Notes: generated from the sequence alone by a model not told the origin. DNA of 64,000 nucleotides from Allobrachymonas chironomi DSM 19884 (GCF_000374625.1 NZ_KB894766.1:310001-374000), one strand, 5' to 3'; shown: positions 43,790 to 54,222, numbered from the stretch's first letter. A program made the numbers and translations.

Positions 43790-46700
43790 TCATCTCGACC
43801 AAGCGTTCGACAGGGATTCCGCCTGTTTGAGTACAAGCTCAATGGCTGCCTCCTCTCCAACTGGCGGGTACTTCCATTTCTTCAGCGTGCGCCGCACCAG
43901 AATCCGCAGCCGGGCCCGCACGCTCTCGCGCACCTGCCAATCCACCGTGGTGCTGTTGCGCAGCTTCTCGGTGATCTCGACGGCGATTTTCTTCAAGGTG
44001 TCGTCGCCCAACTCCCGCACGGCGCTTTCGTTATTGGCCAGCGCATCGTAGAAAGCGATTTCGTCCGGGCTCAGCCCCAGCGCCGCTTCACGCGCCAGCG
44101 CTGCCTGGAAGTCCTTGGCCATCTGGATCAATTCCTCGATGACCTGCGCCGTCTCCACCGCCCGGTTGTGGTATTTGCGCAAGGTTTCCAGCAGTCGGTC
44201 GCCGTACTTCTTTTCCTGCACCACGTTGTTACGTGCCCGCGCCTTGATCTCGTCGCGCAACAGCTTCTCCAGCAGTTCCACCGCGAGGTTGCGGCTCTTC
44301 ATCTGCCGCACGTCTTCCAGGAATTCGTCCGACAGCAGGCCGATATTGGGCTTGTCCAGGCCCGCCAGAGCGAAGATGTCCGCTACCCCGTCGGCCACGA
44401 TCGCGTTGTCCAGAATTTGCTTGAGCGCGCTGTTCTTGTCCGCGTCGGAACGCTTGCGATCCACCGTGGTGAACTTGACGATGGCGGCCTTGACGGCGGC
44501 GAAGAAGGCAATCTCCGTGCGCAGGGCGGCAGCGTCGTCCAGCGTGCTGCACAGGGAAAACGCCTTGCTCACGGCCAGCATGGCATCAAGGAAGCGCTGC
44601 TTGCCGTCCTTCAGCCCCAGGATGTGATTGGCCACCGGAACCAGCAGCTTCATGGCGTCGGTCTCGAACCCGCTGTAGTCGAAGCCGTGCATCAGCCCAC
44701 GCACGATGTCAAGCTTCTCCAGCAGTACCGCCAGAGCCTCGGTCGCGTTGTGCGCCGGGTCGCCTTTGCCCTTGGATTCGGTGTAAATCTTGAGCGCCGC
44801 TTTCAGTTCGTTGGCGATGCCAATGTAGTCCACCACCAACCCACCGGGCTTGTTGCGGAACACCCGGTTGACGCGGGCAATCGCCTGCATCAGGTTGTGG
44901 CCCTTCATGGGCTTGTCCACATACATGGTGTGGCAGCAGGGCGCGTCGAAGCCGGTCAGCCACATATCGCGCACGATCACCAGTTTCAACGGGTCGGCCG
45001 GGTTCTTGAAGCGCTTTTCAAGGCGCTTCTTCACCTGCTGGCTGTACAGGTGCGGCTGCAGCAAAGCCTTGTCCGCCGCCGAGCCGGTCATCACCACCTT
45101 GATCGCGCCCTTTTCCGGGTCGGCGTCGTGCCAGTCCGAACGCAAGGCGATGATGGCGTTGTACAGCTCGGCGCAGATGTCGCGGCTCATGCAAACGACC
45201 ATCGCCTTGCCTTCCAGCGTGGCGGTGCGTGTCTCAAAGTGCTGCACCAGATCGGCCGCCACCTGTTCCAGACGCGGCTTTGCGCCCACCAACTTGGTTA
45301 GCGCAGCCCAGTCGCTCTTGGTCTTCTCGCGAGCGGTGAGGTCTTCCTCGTCCTCGATGACCTCATCCACCTGCGCGTTGAGTGCGTCGATCTCGGCCTG
45401 GTTCACGTCCAGCTTGGCCAGGCGGCTTTCGTAGAAGATCGGTACCGTGGCGCCATCGTCCACCGCGTCCTGAATGTCGTAGATGCTGACGTAATCGCCG
45501 AACACCGCCCTCGTGTCTTTGTCTTCCAGGGCGATGGGCGTGCCGGTGAAACCAATGAAGGTGGCGTTGGCCAGCGCGTCGCGCATGTGCTTGGCGTAGC
45601 CGAACACGTACTTGCCGGTTCTGGTGTCCAGCCGCCCCTTCGTGCCGTACTGGCTGCGGTGCGCCTCGTCGGAAATCACCACGATATTGCTGCGACCCGA
45701 CAGCAGCGGGTGCTGTTCCTCGTCGTCCAGCAGCGCGAACTTTTGCACCGTGGTGAAGATGATGCCGCCCGCCTCACGCGAGGCCAGCATCTCGCGCAGT
45801 TCCTCGCGGCTGCCGGCCTGCACTGGCGTCTGCCGCAGCAGGTCTTCGGCAGCGCAGAAGGTGCCGAACAACTGCCCGTCCAGATCGTTGCGGTCGGTCA
45901 CCACCACCAGCGTGGGGTTCTTCATCTCCGGCTGCTGCAACAGCTTGCCCGCGTAGCAGGCCATGGTGATGCTCTTGCCCGAGCCTTGCGTGTGCCACAC
46001 CACGCCCGCCTTGCGGCTGCCGGGCTGCACCTCTTTGCCATAGGTGGCACGCGGCTCCTGCACTTCCAGCACGCCCTTGTCCAGATTGCGGGCAGCAATC
46101 ACCGTCGCCTTCACCGCCTCGCGCACCGCATGGAACTGGTGGTAGCCCGCGATCTTCTTGATGATCTGGTCGGCATCCTGCTCGAACAGCACGAAGTGGC
46201 GCACGTAATCGAGAAACAGCTCAGGCGCAAAGAAACCGCGCACCAGCGTTTCCAGCTCGAATTCCAGCAGCGGCCGGTCGTCCTCATTGGCAATCGCCCG
46301 CCAGGGCTGCATGCGCTCCTGATTGGCCGTCAGCGACCCCAGCCGCGCCGTGAAACCGTCGCTGACCACCACCGCCACGTTGGTGTTGAACAGGTCGCCG
46401 ATCTCTTCCTTGTAGGTCTGAATCTGGTTGAAGGCATCCCAGATGTCGGTCTGCTCGTTGGCCGGGTTCTTCAGCTCGATCACCGCCAGCGGCAGGCCGT
46501 TGACGAAAGCCACCAGGTCCGGACGGCGCGGCTGTTTGGTGCCGGTCACGGTGAATTGGCTGACCAGCAGGAAGTCATTATTGTGTGGGTTGGCGAAGTC
46601 GATGAGATTGACCAGATCGCTGCGTTTCTCGTCGCCCACTGAAAACTCGACCGGGATACCGGCCAGCAACAACCGATGCACACGACGGTTGCGTGCGATC

Positions 46701-46942
46701 AGCAGCGGCTCGCTCACGGTCAGTAGTTCGTGCGCGGCCTGCTCCAGCGCGGCGGCGGGGATCTGCGGGTTGATGCGTGCCAGCACGGCCAACAGGTGGT
46801 CGCGCAGCACCACCTGACGGTAGTCGGTGCGGGCGGGGCTGTCGCCATCCGGCGCCATGTCCGGGCCATTGACGTGGTGCCATCCCAGTTCGCCAAACCA
46901 GCCGATGGCGGTGTCTTCGAGTTGCTGTTCAGTAATGCTCAT
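43790..46942 (-). CDS. hsdR: Type I restriction enzyme R subunit
   Basis: A 1050-residue motor/nuclease subunit of a type I restriction-modification system. The N-terminal PD-(D/E)xK nuclease has Asp142, Glu156 and Lys158 (PDLVAFVNG...VIELK). The helicase part has Walker A WHTQGSGKS (about 316-324), the DEAH box in VISDEAHRS (about 425-428) and GFTGTPI, then a motif VI-type QAIARVNR. Length is normal. It overlaps the upstream 64-residue gene by four bases (ATGA). All restriction-modification genes read on the minus strand, so hsdR is last. The frame looks intact. Confidence 0.97.
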   Translation of the reverse strand: MSITEQQLEDTAIGWFGELGWHHVNGPDMAPDGDSPARTDYRQVVLRDHLLAVLARINPQIPAAALEQAAHELLTVSEPLLIARNRRVHRLLLAGIPVEFSVGDEKRSDLVNLIDFANPHNNDFLLVSQFTVTGTKQPRRPDLVAFVNGLPLAVIELKNPANEQTDIWDAFNQIQTYKEEIGDLFNTNVAVVVSDGFTARLGSLTANQERMQPWRAIANEDDRPLLEFELETLVRGFFAPELFLDYVRHFVLFEQDADQIIKKIAGYHQFHAVREAVKATVIAARNLDKGVLEVQEPRATYGKEVQPGSRKAGVVWHTQGSGKSITMACYAGKLLQQPEMKNPTLVVVTDRNDLDGQLFGTFCAAEDLLRQTPVQAGSREELREMLASREAGGIIFTTVQKFALLDDEEQHPLLSGRSNIVVISDEAHRSQYGTKGRLDTRTGKYVFGYAKHMRDALANATFIGFTGTPIALEDKDTRAVFGDYVSIYDIQDAVDDGATVPIFYESRLAKLDVNQAEIDALNAQVDEVIEDEEDLTAREKTKSDWAALTKLVGAKPRLEQVAADLVQHFETRTATLEGKAMVVCMSRDICAELYNAIIALRSDWHDADPEKGAIKVVMTGSAADKALLQPHLYSQQVKKRLEKRFKNPADPLKLVIVRDMWLTGFDAPCCHTMYVDKPMKGHNLMQAIARVNRVFRNKPGGLVVDYIGIANELKAALKIYTESKGKGDPAHNATEALAVLLEKLDIVRGLMHGFDYSGFETDAMKLLVPVANHILGLKDGKQRFLDAMLAVSKAFSLCSTLDDAAALRTEIAFFAAVKAAIVKFTTVDRKRSDADKNSALKQILDNAIVADGVADIFALAGLDKPNIGLLSDEFLEDVRQMKSRNLAVELLEKLLRDEIKARARNNVVQEKKYGDRLLETLRKYHNRAVETAQVIEELIQMAKDFQAALAREAALGLSPDEIAFYDALANNESAVRELGDDTLKKIAVEITEKLRNSTTVDWQVRESVRARLRILVRRTLKKWKYPPVGEEAAIELVLKQAESLSNAWSR

Positions 46943-47133
46943 GTCGTCCGTTCTTCCGTATCGCCTTTCAGCAGCACGAAGTGCTCGATCAGCCGCACCA
47001 TCAGCTCCTTCTGCGCGGGCAGGCTCTCGGCCACCAGCAGCGCCAGCGCCACCAGCGTGTTGTCGTTGATGAGCTGCTCCACCGCCCGAGTCAGCAGGTG
47101 CCCGCCTTGCTCAAAGATGATGAGGTTGCTCAT
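46939..47133 (-). CDS. Small conserved-looking protein between the cassette and hsdR
   Basis: A 64-residue predicted helical protein (MSNLIIFEQGGHLLTRAVEQ at the start, EHFVLLKGDTEER near the end). It overlaps the hsdR start by four bases, so translation is coupled, and an AGGAGAT ribosome site precedes its ATG. I do not recognise the family. Small coupled genes just before hsdR occur in some type I systems, so it may serve the restriction complex rather than the extra cassette. Confidence 0.7.
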   Translation of the reverse strand: MSNLIIFEQGGHLLTRAVEQLINDNTLVALALLVAESLPAQKELMVRLIEHFVLLKGDTEERTT

Positions 47134-47193
47134 ATCTCCTGCTCCAAAGCATTGTCCGAACCGTGGGCTTCTTGAAATCTAGTATGGCGAATA

Positions 47194-48102
47194 TCACGAC
47201 TTCAAATCGTCCAGCTTCATCAGGGTAAAGCGGGGGCGACCTTGGCCGACCTGCATCACATGAAGCGTGACCGTAGTCGGCTTATGCAGCCACTCGCGAT
47301 TAAGAACATCTGGATCAGCTACAGCCTTGTCCACTTTTCCTTTGATTATTCCTTCGTCGCCGGGAAGCTTGAACTCGAAAGTTCGGCTTGCTGGAAGTAC
47401 GCCTTGAAGCTCGCCCTGATAGCTTTCTTCTCGCTCCTGGATGTTGTCATCTCGCAAACGCTCGCTGGAGGTCTTGATCTGCTCATAGTCCGAAAATCGG
47501 AAAGAACGGTCTTCAAGTTCGAGCGTACACCATGCTTGCTGTTGCACCAAAATTTCTAGAAATTCATGCACTTTCCTGACCGCGCGAGGATGCACTTCTT
47601 CGATCACCTCAGCTACCTCATCGTCACTACCAGTCGCCGTCAGCCTGAATAATGATTCGATCGTCTCCACCGCCTCTTGTGCTTTCGTTGTGTCTGGAAA
47701 AAGCGACGGTTGTGCCGCAGGCAACTCGAACTCAAACCCGAAGGAACCGATAGCTGTCCCTGTGATGAGCAGCTGATTTTTGCTTCGATCAGGAATCGGC
47801 CCCATATCTTGCAGCCCGTCACTGAGCGCGGCAGCAATCGCTGCAAACGCATCAGAGAACGCCCCTGTGGCCTTGGCACCGAAATCGGCAGCGATTCCGT
47901 AGCTGCCAATTACCGGCCGTCCTCGGAACGTCAATCTAGCCTTCTGCGAAACTTGTGCAGGCAACACAGCCAAAGCCTCACGAGCGTTTGCCAGCCGTGT
48001 TTCCAAGCTCATACGCTCAATGAGGTTTTCAGCAGGTACGGAGGCCAACAACACCTCCAGCTCCTTGATTTCAGAGGCAATAAACAAGGCTTCATTAGTC
48101 AT
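47194..48102 (-). CDS. Unrecognised 302-residue partner of the DUF6932 protein
   Basis: A protein with no family I recognise. Residues about 1-45 form a charged helical region, and the next section contains RLTFRGRPVIGSYGIAADFG. The middle is acidic (TGSDDEVAEVIEEVHP) and the C-terminus is beta-rich (TTVTLHVMQVGQGRPRFTL). The start at 48102 follows GGAGG by seven bases. It overlaps the preceding DUF6932 gene by eight bases, which argues that the two work together. Their position inside the hsd operon suggests a defence or toxin-antitoxin function, by inference only. It has no enzyme motif that I can point to. Confidence 0.75.
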   Translation of the reverse strand: MTNEALFIASEIKELEVLLASVPAENLIERMSLETRLANAREALAVLPAQVSQKARLTFRGRPVIGSYGIAADFGAKATGAFSDAFAAIAAALSDGLQDMGPIPDRSKNQLLITGTAIGSFGFEFELPAAQPSLFPDTTKAQEAVETIESLFRLTATGSDDEVAEVIEEVHPRAVRKVHEFLEILVQQQAWCTLELEDRSFRFSDYEQIKTSSERLRDDNIQEREESYQGELQGVLPASRTFEFKLPGDEGIIKGKVDKAVADPDVLNREWLHKPTTVTLHVMQVGQGRPRFTLMKLDDLKS

Positions 48103-48664
48103 GGTGAATACCTCCATGAAGATTCAATATCGCCCGTGCTGTGGCGTCCTGTGCTGGATCAAGATCAACCTGCACAAAGCCCTTCCATAAGCCATTGCGC
48201 CGATGCGACCACATGCTGTACCAGTAACTCACCCGCCTGACAGCATTTTTTTCGAAAACACCACCAATCTGAACGAAGTAGGCGTCCATCGCATACGCTT
48301 GTTTCGTCTTCGCCTGATCGAACAGGGCACCATGCTGGGTGATGAGCATTTGCTGGTCCAGTCTCATCAAATTAAGAAAATTCACCACATCCATATCACG
48401 GGGCGAGCGGCCTTCCAGTGTTTCCACATCTTCAAGGAAGCTACCGTCGAGCCACTGGAACCCGGACACGATTCCCGCTTGGTGAAGTGCTGCGCGAAAT
48501 CGCAACAGGCCATCAAGGATACTTATCCGCTCAGGCGAGGTCGAGAATCGATCTACCAATACTGACAACTCAGTCACATATGGCGAACGCTCAGGGCTAT
48601 TGCCAGGTGCATCGGGCATGATGGACGGCAGTACACCTGCGGCATTCCAAGCGGGTATTGTCAT
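48095..48664 (-). CDS. DUF6932 nucleotidyltransferase-like protein
   Basis: A 189-residue protein matching the DUF6932 pattern: the N-terminal IPAWNAAGVLP, then a nucleotidyltransferase-like core WLDGSFLED...DMDVVNF. The G-S-F followed about 18 residues later by D-x-D-V-V has the layout of the nucleotidyltransferase (Pol beta) fold GS...D-x-D. A third acidic residue cannot be placed with certainty. Such folds are found in toxins and antitoxin-like proteins that adenylylate targets or tRNAs. A strong AAAGGAGG site precedes the ATG. It overlaps the 302-residue gene and lies 21 bases after hsdS, so it is inside the restriction operon. Confidence 0.75.
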   Translation of the reverse strand: MTIPAWNAAGVLPSIMPDAPGNSPERSPYVTELSVLVDRFSTSPERISILDGLLRFRAALHQAGIVSGFQWLDGSFLEDVETLEGRSPRDMDVVNFLNLMRLDQQMLITQHGALFDQAKTKQAYAMDAYFVQIGGVFEKNAVRRVSYWYSMWSHRRNGLWKGFVQVDLDPAQDATARAILNLHGGIHHD

Positions 48665-48685
48665 GCAAGCCTCCTTTTGTCTTCT

Positions 48686-50089
48686 CTACATTTCAGTCGC
48701 TTCCATCCGTAACTCGCCGGAGAGGAGTTTAGGGAGTAAGGAATCGCGGAGTTGAGTTAAGTTATCTATTTGTTCTAGGTTCTTCTGCCGTTTTCGGAAT
48801 AGATGCTCCACAATTTCCGCATGTGCCTTAAGAACTTGATATTCAGGCAAAAGAAGCTCTATTTGCTTGAGATGCATTGGCCCAAAATTTCTTTGGGCAC
48901 TTCCAGAGGCGCGTATTTCAAGTTCGCTTTGTAGCTGAGTATCAACAAATCCGGCAATGAAATGCAAAGTGCTTACATTTTGAATCGCGCGAAATCTGAC
49001 AACGCTAGTATTTAATGAGAGCGGCAAATGTGATTTGCGCACGAAACCAAACCTACCCAACGTCCCTGAAATTGAGATGACTATGTCATCTTCGGACAAC
49101 TGGAAGTGACTGTATTTTCCAAATGCTTCTTCCTGCGTGATTTTATTGGCTGTATCCAGTTTTAAGTCGCCATCCTTAATGCATCGTATGTTGATGAATT
49201 TAATTCCATCTTCTGCTTCTGTGTACTGCCAATTCCTTATTCCAGGCCCTTCCAAAAAGTCTATAACGTCTGGAAGCTGCCTCACTCTCCACCCCTTCGG
49301 AATCTCCCCCAACTCCGACTCTTGCATTGCATCGGGAAACAGCGCGGCGGTGGCGGCGAGTTGGTCGTGGTGCTCGCGCGGCATCTGGTCGAGTTCCGCG
49401 TCGGTTTTGCCACTGATGGCGCGCATGGCGGCGCGCAGCGGGTCTTGGCCTTGTTCGATGGCGGCGATCTTGGCCTTGACCGGGTCGAAATCGACAAACC
49501 AGGATTTGAAGATGGCTTGTGCCATGGCTTCGAGGGTTTGGTTGATTCCGCGGTTGAGGCTTATCTTGTCAGTAAGGGAGAACCTGACGTTTGCGATTCT
49601 CTCCTGCTCCTCTCTGGAGGGCAGATCAATTTCCAACTTTAAGAGTTCAGCTTGGCGAATACCTTGAACCGTTGATCCTGATGCTCGCGCTGCAATCTGC
49701 CTCTGCCCCTCCGAGGAGGCCAGCCAAGCTGCCAGATATTTTTGGTTAATCAATCGTGGATTAGGCCGCAGTCCAAACACTCGTTGCCCGAGCACGTATT
49801 TCTTGTCATCTTGAATGTAGAAGACTTCACCCATTGGCGCTTCAGAGGTCAAAATGATATCGCCCTCTTGCACCTCCACGGTCATCCACTTTTTATACAT
49901 CTCAGTAGATGCATATCGCATTGACTGTACCTCAACCAAGCCATCCGTCTTGACGTGCTTTGCAGATAAAACAGGTACACCACTTAGGGAGAAATCATCG
50001 AATCCCATCTTGTTTGGGGTCTTACCACGATGATCAATGATCAGCTCCAAGAGTTCAGAGAGCGGGAGCTTTGTCGGATTAGATGACAT
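48686..50089 (-). CDS. hsdS: Type I restriction system specificity subunit
   Basis: A 467-residue DNA-recognition subunit. Two target-recognition domains are separated by a central conserved region ([20 protein letters not shown] then PVKAK), and a second conserved region ends the protein ([20 protein letters not shown]). The two halves of the site would each be read by one domain. The second target-recognition domain region (48.7-49.3 kb) is visibly AT-richer than the neighbouring hsd genes, as expected for a mosaic, exchangeable domain. It starts inside the end of hsdM (11-base overlap). The recognition sequence cannot be deduced. Confidence 0.95.
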   Translation of the reverse strand: MSSNPTKLPLSELLELIIDHRGKTPNKMGFDDFSLSGVPVLSAKHVKTDGLVEVQSMRYASTEMYKKWMTVEVQEGDIILTSEAPMGEVFYIQDDKKYVLGQRVFGLRPNPRLINQKYLAAWLASSEGQRQIAARASGSTVQGIRQAELLKLEIDLPSREEQERIANVRFSLTDKISLNRGINQTLEAMAQAIFKSWFVDFDPVKAKIAAIEQGQDPLRAAMRAISGKTDAELDQMPREHHDQLAATAALFPDAMQESELGEIPKGWRVRQLPDVIDFLEGPGIRNWQYTEAEDGIKFINIRCIKDGDLKLDTANKITQEEAFGKYSHFQLSEDDIVISISGTLGRFGFVRKSHLPLSLNTSVVRFRAIQNVSTLHFIAGFVDTQLQSELEIRASGSAQRNFGPMHLKQIELLLPEYQVLKAHAEIVEHLFRKRQKNLEQIDNLTQLRDSLLPKLLSGELRMEATEM

Positions 50090-51794
50090 AACCCAGCTCC
50101 GCCAAATTCTCCTTGATCTCCGCTTCCAGCTTGGCACTCTCCGCAAACTGCTCCGCCAGTTGCGTCGTCAAGCGCTGCATTTTCTCGGCGAAAGGCTCTC
50201 CGTCGTCCTCCTGCTCCGCCGCGCCCACATAGCGCCCCGGCGTGAGCACATGCTCATGTTTGCGAACGTCCTCCAGCGTGGCGGTGTAGCAGAAGCCCGG
50301 CACATCTTCATAATCCTCGTCTTGCTGCCAGGCGTGAAAGGTACGGGCGATTTTCTGGATGTCTTCCCGCGTGAAGTCGCGCAGCACGCGGTCTTTCATA
50401 TAACCCATTTGACGAGCGTCGATGAACAGGAACTCACCGCGCCGGTCGCGCTTCTTCTTATCCAGCGCGAAGCCGTTCTGCTTGTCGCGGGTCAGGAACC
50501 AGATGCAGGCCGGAATCTGGGTGTTGGTGAACAACTGGCCCGGTAGCGCGACCATGCACTCCACGTAGTCGTCCTCGATCAGCCGCTTGCGGATTTCGCC
50601 TTCGTTGTTGGTGTTGGAACTCATGGAGCCGTTGGCCAGCAGCAGTGCCATACTGCCGGTGGGCGCCAGGTGCCAGAGCATGTGCTGCAACCAGGCGAAG
50701 TTGGCATTGCCCTGCGGCGGGGTGCCGGCTATCCAGCGCGGGTCGCCGGCCAGCTTTTCGTTCCACCATTCCTTCATGTTGAAGGGCGGGTTGGCCATGA
50801 CAAAATCGGCGCGCAGATCCGGGTGCAGATCATTTAGCAAGGTGTCGGCCGGGCCGCTGCCGAAGTTGAAGTCGATGCCGCGGATAGCCATGTTCATGGC
50901 GGCTAGCCGCCAGGTGGTGGGGTTGCTCTCCTGACCGTAGACGCTGATCTGCCCACTCGTACCGTTGGCCGCTTTGCCGCCGTGCTGTTCGATGAACTCC
51001 TCGCTCTGCACGAAGAAGCCGCCGGAGCCCATGGCTGGGTCGTAGACGCGGCCCTTGAACGGCTGGAGCATTTCCACGATCAGGGTAACGATGCTCTTGG
51101 GCGTGTAGTACTGGCCCCCCTTCTTGCCTTCGGCCAGGGCGAACTGGCCGAGGAAGTATTCGTAGACGTGACCGAGGATGTCCTTGGATTTCAGGTCCAG
51201 CAGCTGGCCTTTGTATTGCTTGGCACTGAAATCGGTATCCGAGAAGTGGCTGATCAACCCGGCCAGCTTGCTGGAGTCGAGCTGCACACGGGCGAAGTCC
51301 TTGTTGAGCACGTTCTTCAGGCGGGCATTCTCGCGCTCGATGGCCTCCATGGCGTTGTCGATCAGCCAGCCGACCGAGCGCATTTCCTCGGGCTCGTCCT
51401 TGCCCGGCTTGTTCCACGGTAGCGCGGCCTTGGGCGGCAGTTGCGCGCAATCGCGCAGGGTTTGCCAGCGGGCCTCGACTGGCACCCAGAACACGTTTTT
51501 TTCGGTGTAGTAGTCGCGGACTTCCAGTTCGGCCGCGATGTGCTCTTCGTACTCTTGTGTGCCCGCGCCGCCGTATTCGGCCGGGTCCATGTAGTAGTCA
51601 TGCTCTGGATCGGTGAACTGCTCGCGCAATTCCTTCTGCCGCTCCTCGAAAGCGTCGGAAACGTATTTCAGGAAAATAAGGCCGAGCACGACGTGCTTGT
51701 ATACGGCGGCGTCGAGGTTGGAGCGCAGCTTGTCGGCGGCGGTCCAGAGCTTCTTGTCCAGATCATCCAAGAACTGTTGCTCAATGGGCTTCAC
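50079..51794 (-). CDS. hsdM: Type I restriction system methyltransferase subunit
   Basis: A 571-residue N6-adenine DNA methyltransferase. SAM binding: [13 protein letters not shown] at about 251-263. Catalytic motif IV: NPPF at 335-338 ([14 protein letters not shown]). The N-terminal helical domain ([26 protein letters not shown]) is typical of the larger HsdM type. It heads the operon 65 bases after the mnmE stop on the same strand. A GAAGGA ribosome site precedes the ATG. Its own promoter was not clearly found. Confidence 0.97.
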   Translation of the reverse strand: MKPIEQQFLDDLDKKLWTAADKLRSNLDAAVYKHVVLGLIFLKYVSDAFEERQKELREQFTDPEHDYYMDPAEYGGAGTQEYEEHIAAELEVRDYYTEKNVFWVPVEARWQTLRDCAQLPPKAALPWNKPGKDEPEEMRSVGWLIDNAMEAIERENARLKNVLNKDFARVQLDSSKLAGLISHFSDTDFSAKQYKGQLLDLKSKDILGHVYEYFLGQFALAEGKKGGQYYTPKSIVTLIVEMLQPFKGRVYDPAMGSGGFFVQSEEFIEQHGGKAANGTSGQISVYGQESNPTTWRLAAMNMAIRGIDFNFGSGPADTLLNDLHPDLRADFVMANPPFNMKEWWNEKLAGDPRWIAGTPPQGNANFAWLQHMLWHLAPTGSMALLLANGSMSSNTNNEGEIRKRLIEDDYVECMVALPGQLFTNTQIPACIWFLTRDKQNGFALDKKKRDRRGEFLFIDARQMGYMKDRVLRDFTREDIQKIARTFHAWQQDEDYEDVPGFCYTATLEDVRKHEHVLTPGRYVGAAEQEDDGEPFAEKMQRLTTQLAEQFAESAKLEAEIKENLAELGYVI

Positions 51795-51859
51795 ATCAAA
51801 ATTCCTTCTTCTTTAAGCGTCATATTTCAAGTGGATTTTCGTCCAGGTCGCTGCCACCC

Positions 51860-53254
51860 TCACTTCCCAATACAAAACTTCCCGAAAATCTCCCCCAGCA
51901 AATCATCCGGCGAAAACTCCCCGGTGATCTCGTTGAGCGCGTTCTGCGCCAGCCGCAGCTCCTCGGCCAGAATATCCAGCGCCGGCTGCGGTGTGTTCAG
52001 GTGGGCATCGGCCAGCTCCACATGCGTGGCCACACGCTCCAGCGCCTGCACATGGCGCTCGCGCGCGATGAACACGCCTTCGGGAGCCGACTGCCAGCCG
52101 ACGATCTGCAACAGGCGCTGGCGCAGCGCGTCCAGGCCTGCGCCGGTCTTGGCCGAGATCGCCAGATGGGTATCGTCCTGCTGGCCGGCTGCACTCACGG
52201 CATCGGCCTTGTTGGCGATATGCAGCACCGGCACCTGTTCCGGCAGTTGCGCCTGCAGCCGCTCGGCAATCCGTGCGTCGGCGGCATCGTAATCGGCCTG
52301 GCCCACGCGTGTCAGGTCATGCAGAAACAGCACCGCGTCGGCACGCGTGATTTCGCTCCAGGCGCGTTCGATGCCGATCGCCTCCACCTGATCTACCTCG
52401 GCCAGGGCCGTATCACGCAGGCCGGCGGTATCGATCACATGCAGCGGCACGCCCTCGATCTGGATGGTTTGCGTCACCTTGTCGCGCGTGGTGCCGGCAA
52501 TCGGCGTCACGATGGCCAGTTCGGCACCGGCCAGGGCGTTGAGCAGCGAGCTCTTTCCGGCGTTCGGCTGGCCGGCAATCACCACCTGGATGCCTTCGCG
52601 CAGCAGCGCCCCCTGCTGCGCCTGACGCCGGATCGCGTCCAGCTGCGCAGCGATGCCGGCGAGCTGGCCGGCGGCATCGGCCTGCTGCAAGAAGTCGATC
52701 TCCTCTTCGGGAAAATCCAGCGTGGCCTCCACCAGCATGCGCAGGTGGATCAGCGCATCGCGCAGGGAATGGATCTCCTGGCTGAAGGCACCGCTGAGCG
52801 AGCGGCTGGCGCTGCGCGCCGCGGTTTCGGTACTGGCGTCGATCAGGTCGGCCACGGCCTCGGCCTGGGCCAGATCCAGCTTGCCGTTCAGAAAGGCGCG
52901 CTCGGTAAACTCGCCCGGCTGCGCCACGCGCATGCCCAGCGCCTGACCGGCCTGCAGGCAATGGGCCAGCAGCATCTGCAGCACCACACTGCCGCCGTGG
53001 GCCTGCAGCTCCAGCACGTCCTCGCCGGTGTAGCTGTGCGGTGCCGGAAACCACAGCGCCAGGCCATGGTCGAGCGGCTGGCCATCCTCGCCCGGAAACG
53101 GCATATAGGTCGCCAGGCGCGGCTGCAGCGCACGCCCGAGCAGCTGCTGCACCAGCGGTGCCAGGCCCTTGCCGCTCAGGCGCACGATACCCACGGCTCC
53201 GCGGCCGGGAGCGGTGGCGATGGCGGCAATCGGATCGTTGTAGCGGCTCAGCAT
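51860..53254 (-). CDS. mnmE: tRNA modification GTPase MnmE
   Basis: A 464-residue GTPase that, with MnmG, makes the cmnm5U wobble modification. N-terminal tetrahydrofolate-binding domain: [22 protein letters not shown]. The G domain has the P-loop [17 protein letters not shown] and NKAD. The C-terminus ends CIGK, with the catalytic-type cysteine conserved. The start at 53254 gives the conserved N-terminus; the longer frame upstream is not family-like. Usually this gene follows yidC directly. Here an SDR and a DUF938 gene lie between them. Confidence 0.97.
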   Translation of the reverse strand: MLSRYNDPIAAIATAPGRGAVGIVRLSGKGLAPLVQQLLGRALQPRLATYMPFPGEDGQPLDHGLALWFPAPHSYTGEDVLELQAHGGSVVLQMLLAHCLQAGQALGMRVAQPGEFTERAFLNGKLDLAQAEAVADLIDASTETAARSASRSLSGAFSQEIHSLRDALIHLRMLVEATLDFPEEEIDFLQQADAAGQLAGIAAQLDAIRRQAQQGALLREGIQVVIAGQPNAGKSSLLNALAGAELAIVTPIAGTTRDKVTQTIQIEGVPLHVIDTAGLRDTALAEVDQVEAIGIERAWSEITRADAVLFLHDLTRVGQADYDAADARIAERLQAQLPEQVPVLHIANKADAVSAAGQQDDTHLAISAKTGAGLDALRQRLLQIVGWQSAPEGVFIARERHVQALERVATHVELADAHLNTPQPALDILAEELRLAQNALNEITGEFSPDDLLGEIFGKFCIGK

Positions 53255-53362
53255 GGCAGATAGGCGTCCAGATGAAAAAACATGCTGGCATTGTACGGAG
53301 TGCCCCGGCCCGCGAGGGGAAATGCGGGTAGCCGCTACCCCGGCCATCAGGCATGATGCCGC

Positions 53363-53376
53363 AGAACGATCGTTCT
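53363..53376. promoter_or_regulatory. Perfect palindrome upstream of the short-chain dehydrogenase
   Basis: AGAACGATCGTTCT is a 14-base perfect palindrome located 52 bases before the dehydrogenase ATG and followed by TTTTT. Its form (AACGATCGTT core) resembles TetR-family operators. No regulator gene is adjacent, so binding is inferred. Confidence 0.45.
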
Positions 53377-53427
53377 TTTTTGGGCGATACCGCTCTTCCG
53401 CCTTGCCCTTTTCCTGCCTGATACACC

Positions 53428-54213
53428 ATGTCCAACGCATTCGATTCCCGCCCCTGCCTGTTCATTTCCGGTGCTGCCGTCGGCATTGGCCGTGCCACCG
53501 CACGCCTGTTCGTTCAACAGGGCTGGTTTGTCGGCATCGGCGATATCGATCAGGATGGCATGGCAGCGCTGGAGCACGAGCTGGGCAGCCAGAATTGCCT
53601 GTGCTTCCCGCTTGATGTAGGCCGGCACGAGGACTGGACCGATGCGCTGGCACGCTTCCACGCCCATACCGGCAGGCTGGACCTGCTGGTGAACAATGCC
53701 GGCATCATGCTGTCCGGGCCGTTCGAGCAGACCAGCGTGGCGCAGCACCTGTGCCAGATCGGCATCAATGTGCATGGCGTGCTGCTGGGCTGCCACGCCG
53801 CCCATCCCTATCTGCGCACCACCCCCAGCGCGCGCGTGATCAATCTGGCATCCAGCGCCGCCTTCTATGGCCAGGCGGCGCTGGCCAGCTACTCGGCCAG
53901 CAAGTTTTTCGTGCGCGGCCTGACCGAAGCGCTGAATATCGAGTGGCAGCATCAGGATATCCGCGTGATGGACCTGATGCCGCTGTTTGTGCAGACCGGC
54001 CTGCTCGATGGCAATCAGCCGCCCAGTCTGCGCCGGCTGGGCGTGCACCTGCAGCCCGAAGATGTCGCCCGGGTACTCTGGCAGGCAGCACAATGCCCCC
54101 GCTGGAGCCGGGTGCACTGGCCGGTTGGCCTACATGCGCGTATGCTGTACAAGGTAATGGCATTCACGCCCGATTGGCTGAATCGCCTGATTGCCCACCA
54201 GATAGCGACCTGA
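53428..54213 (+). CDS. Short-chain dehydrogenase/reductase
   Basis: A 261-residue classical SDR. The cofactor motif reads [14 protein letters not shown], a variant of TGxxxGIG with Ser-Gly-Ala. NNAG follows, then the catalytic serine in [11 protein letters not shown], and the Tyr/Lys pair in YSASKFF. The basic residue position after the first strand (GIGDIDQ) suggests an NAD preference (acidic Asp). The C-terminus is longer and aromatic. Substrate unknown. It is co-directional with the DUF938 gene after nine bases. Confidence 0.9.
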   Translation: MSNAFDSRPCLFISGAAVGIGRATARLFVQQGWFVGIGDIDQDGMAALEHELGSQNCLCFPLDVGRHEDWTDALARFHAHTGRLDLLVNNAGIMLSGPFEQTSVAQHLCQIGINVHGVLLGCHAAHPYLRTTPSARVINLASSAAFYGQAALASYSASKFFVRGLTEALNIEWQHQDIRVMDLMPLFVQTGLLDGNQPPSLRRLGVHLQPEDVARVLWQAAQCPRWSRVHWPVGLHARMLYKVMAFTPDWLNRLIAHQIAT

Positions 54214-54222
54214 GGAGACGCC

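Noticed and set aside
43582-51859. Attachment-site repeats flanking the restriction island
   Set aside because: Comparing the mnmE end with the sequence near 43.6 kb by eye showed no shared direct repeat, and there is no integrase gene.
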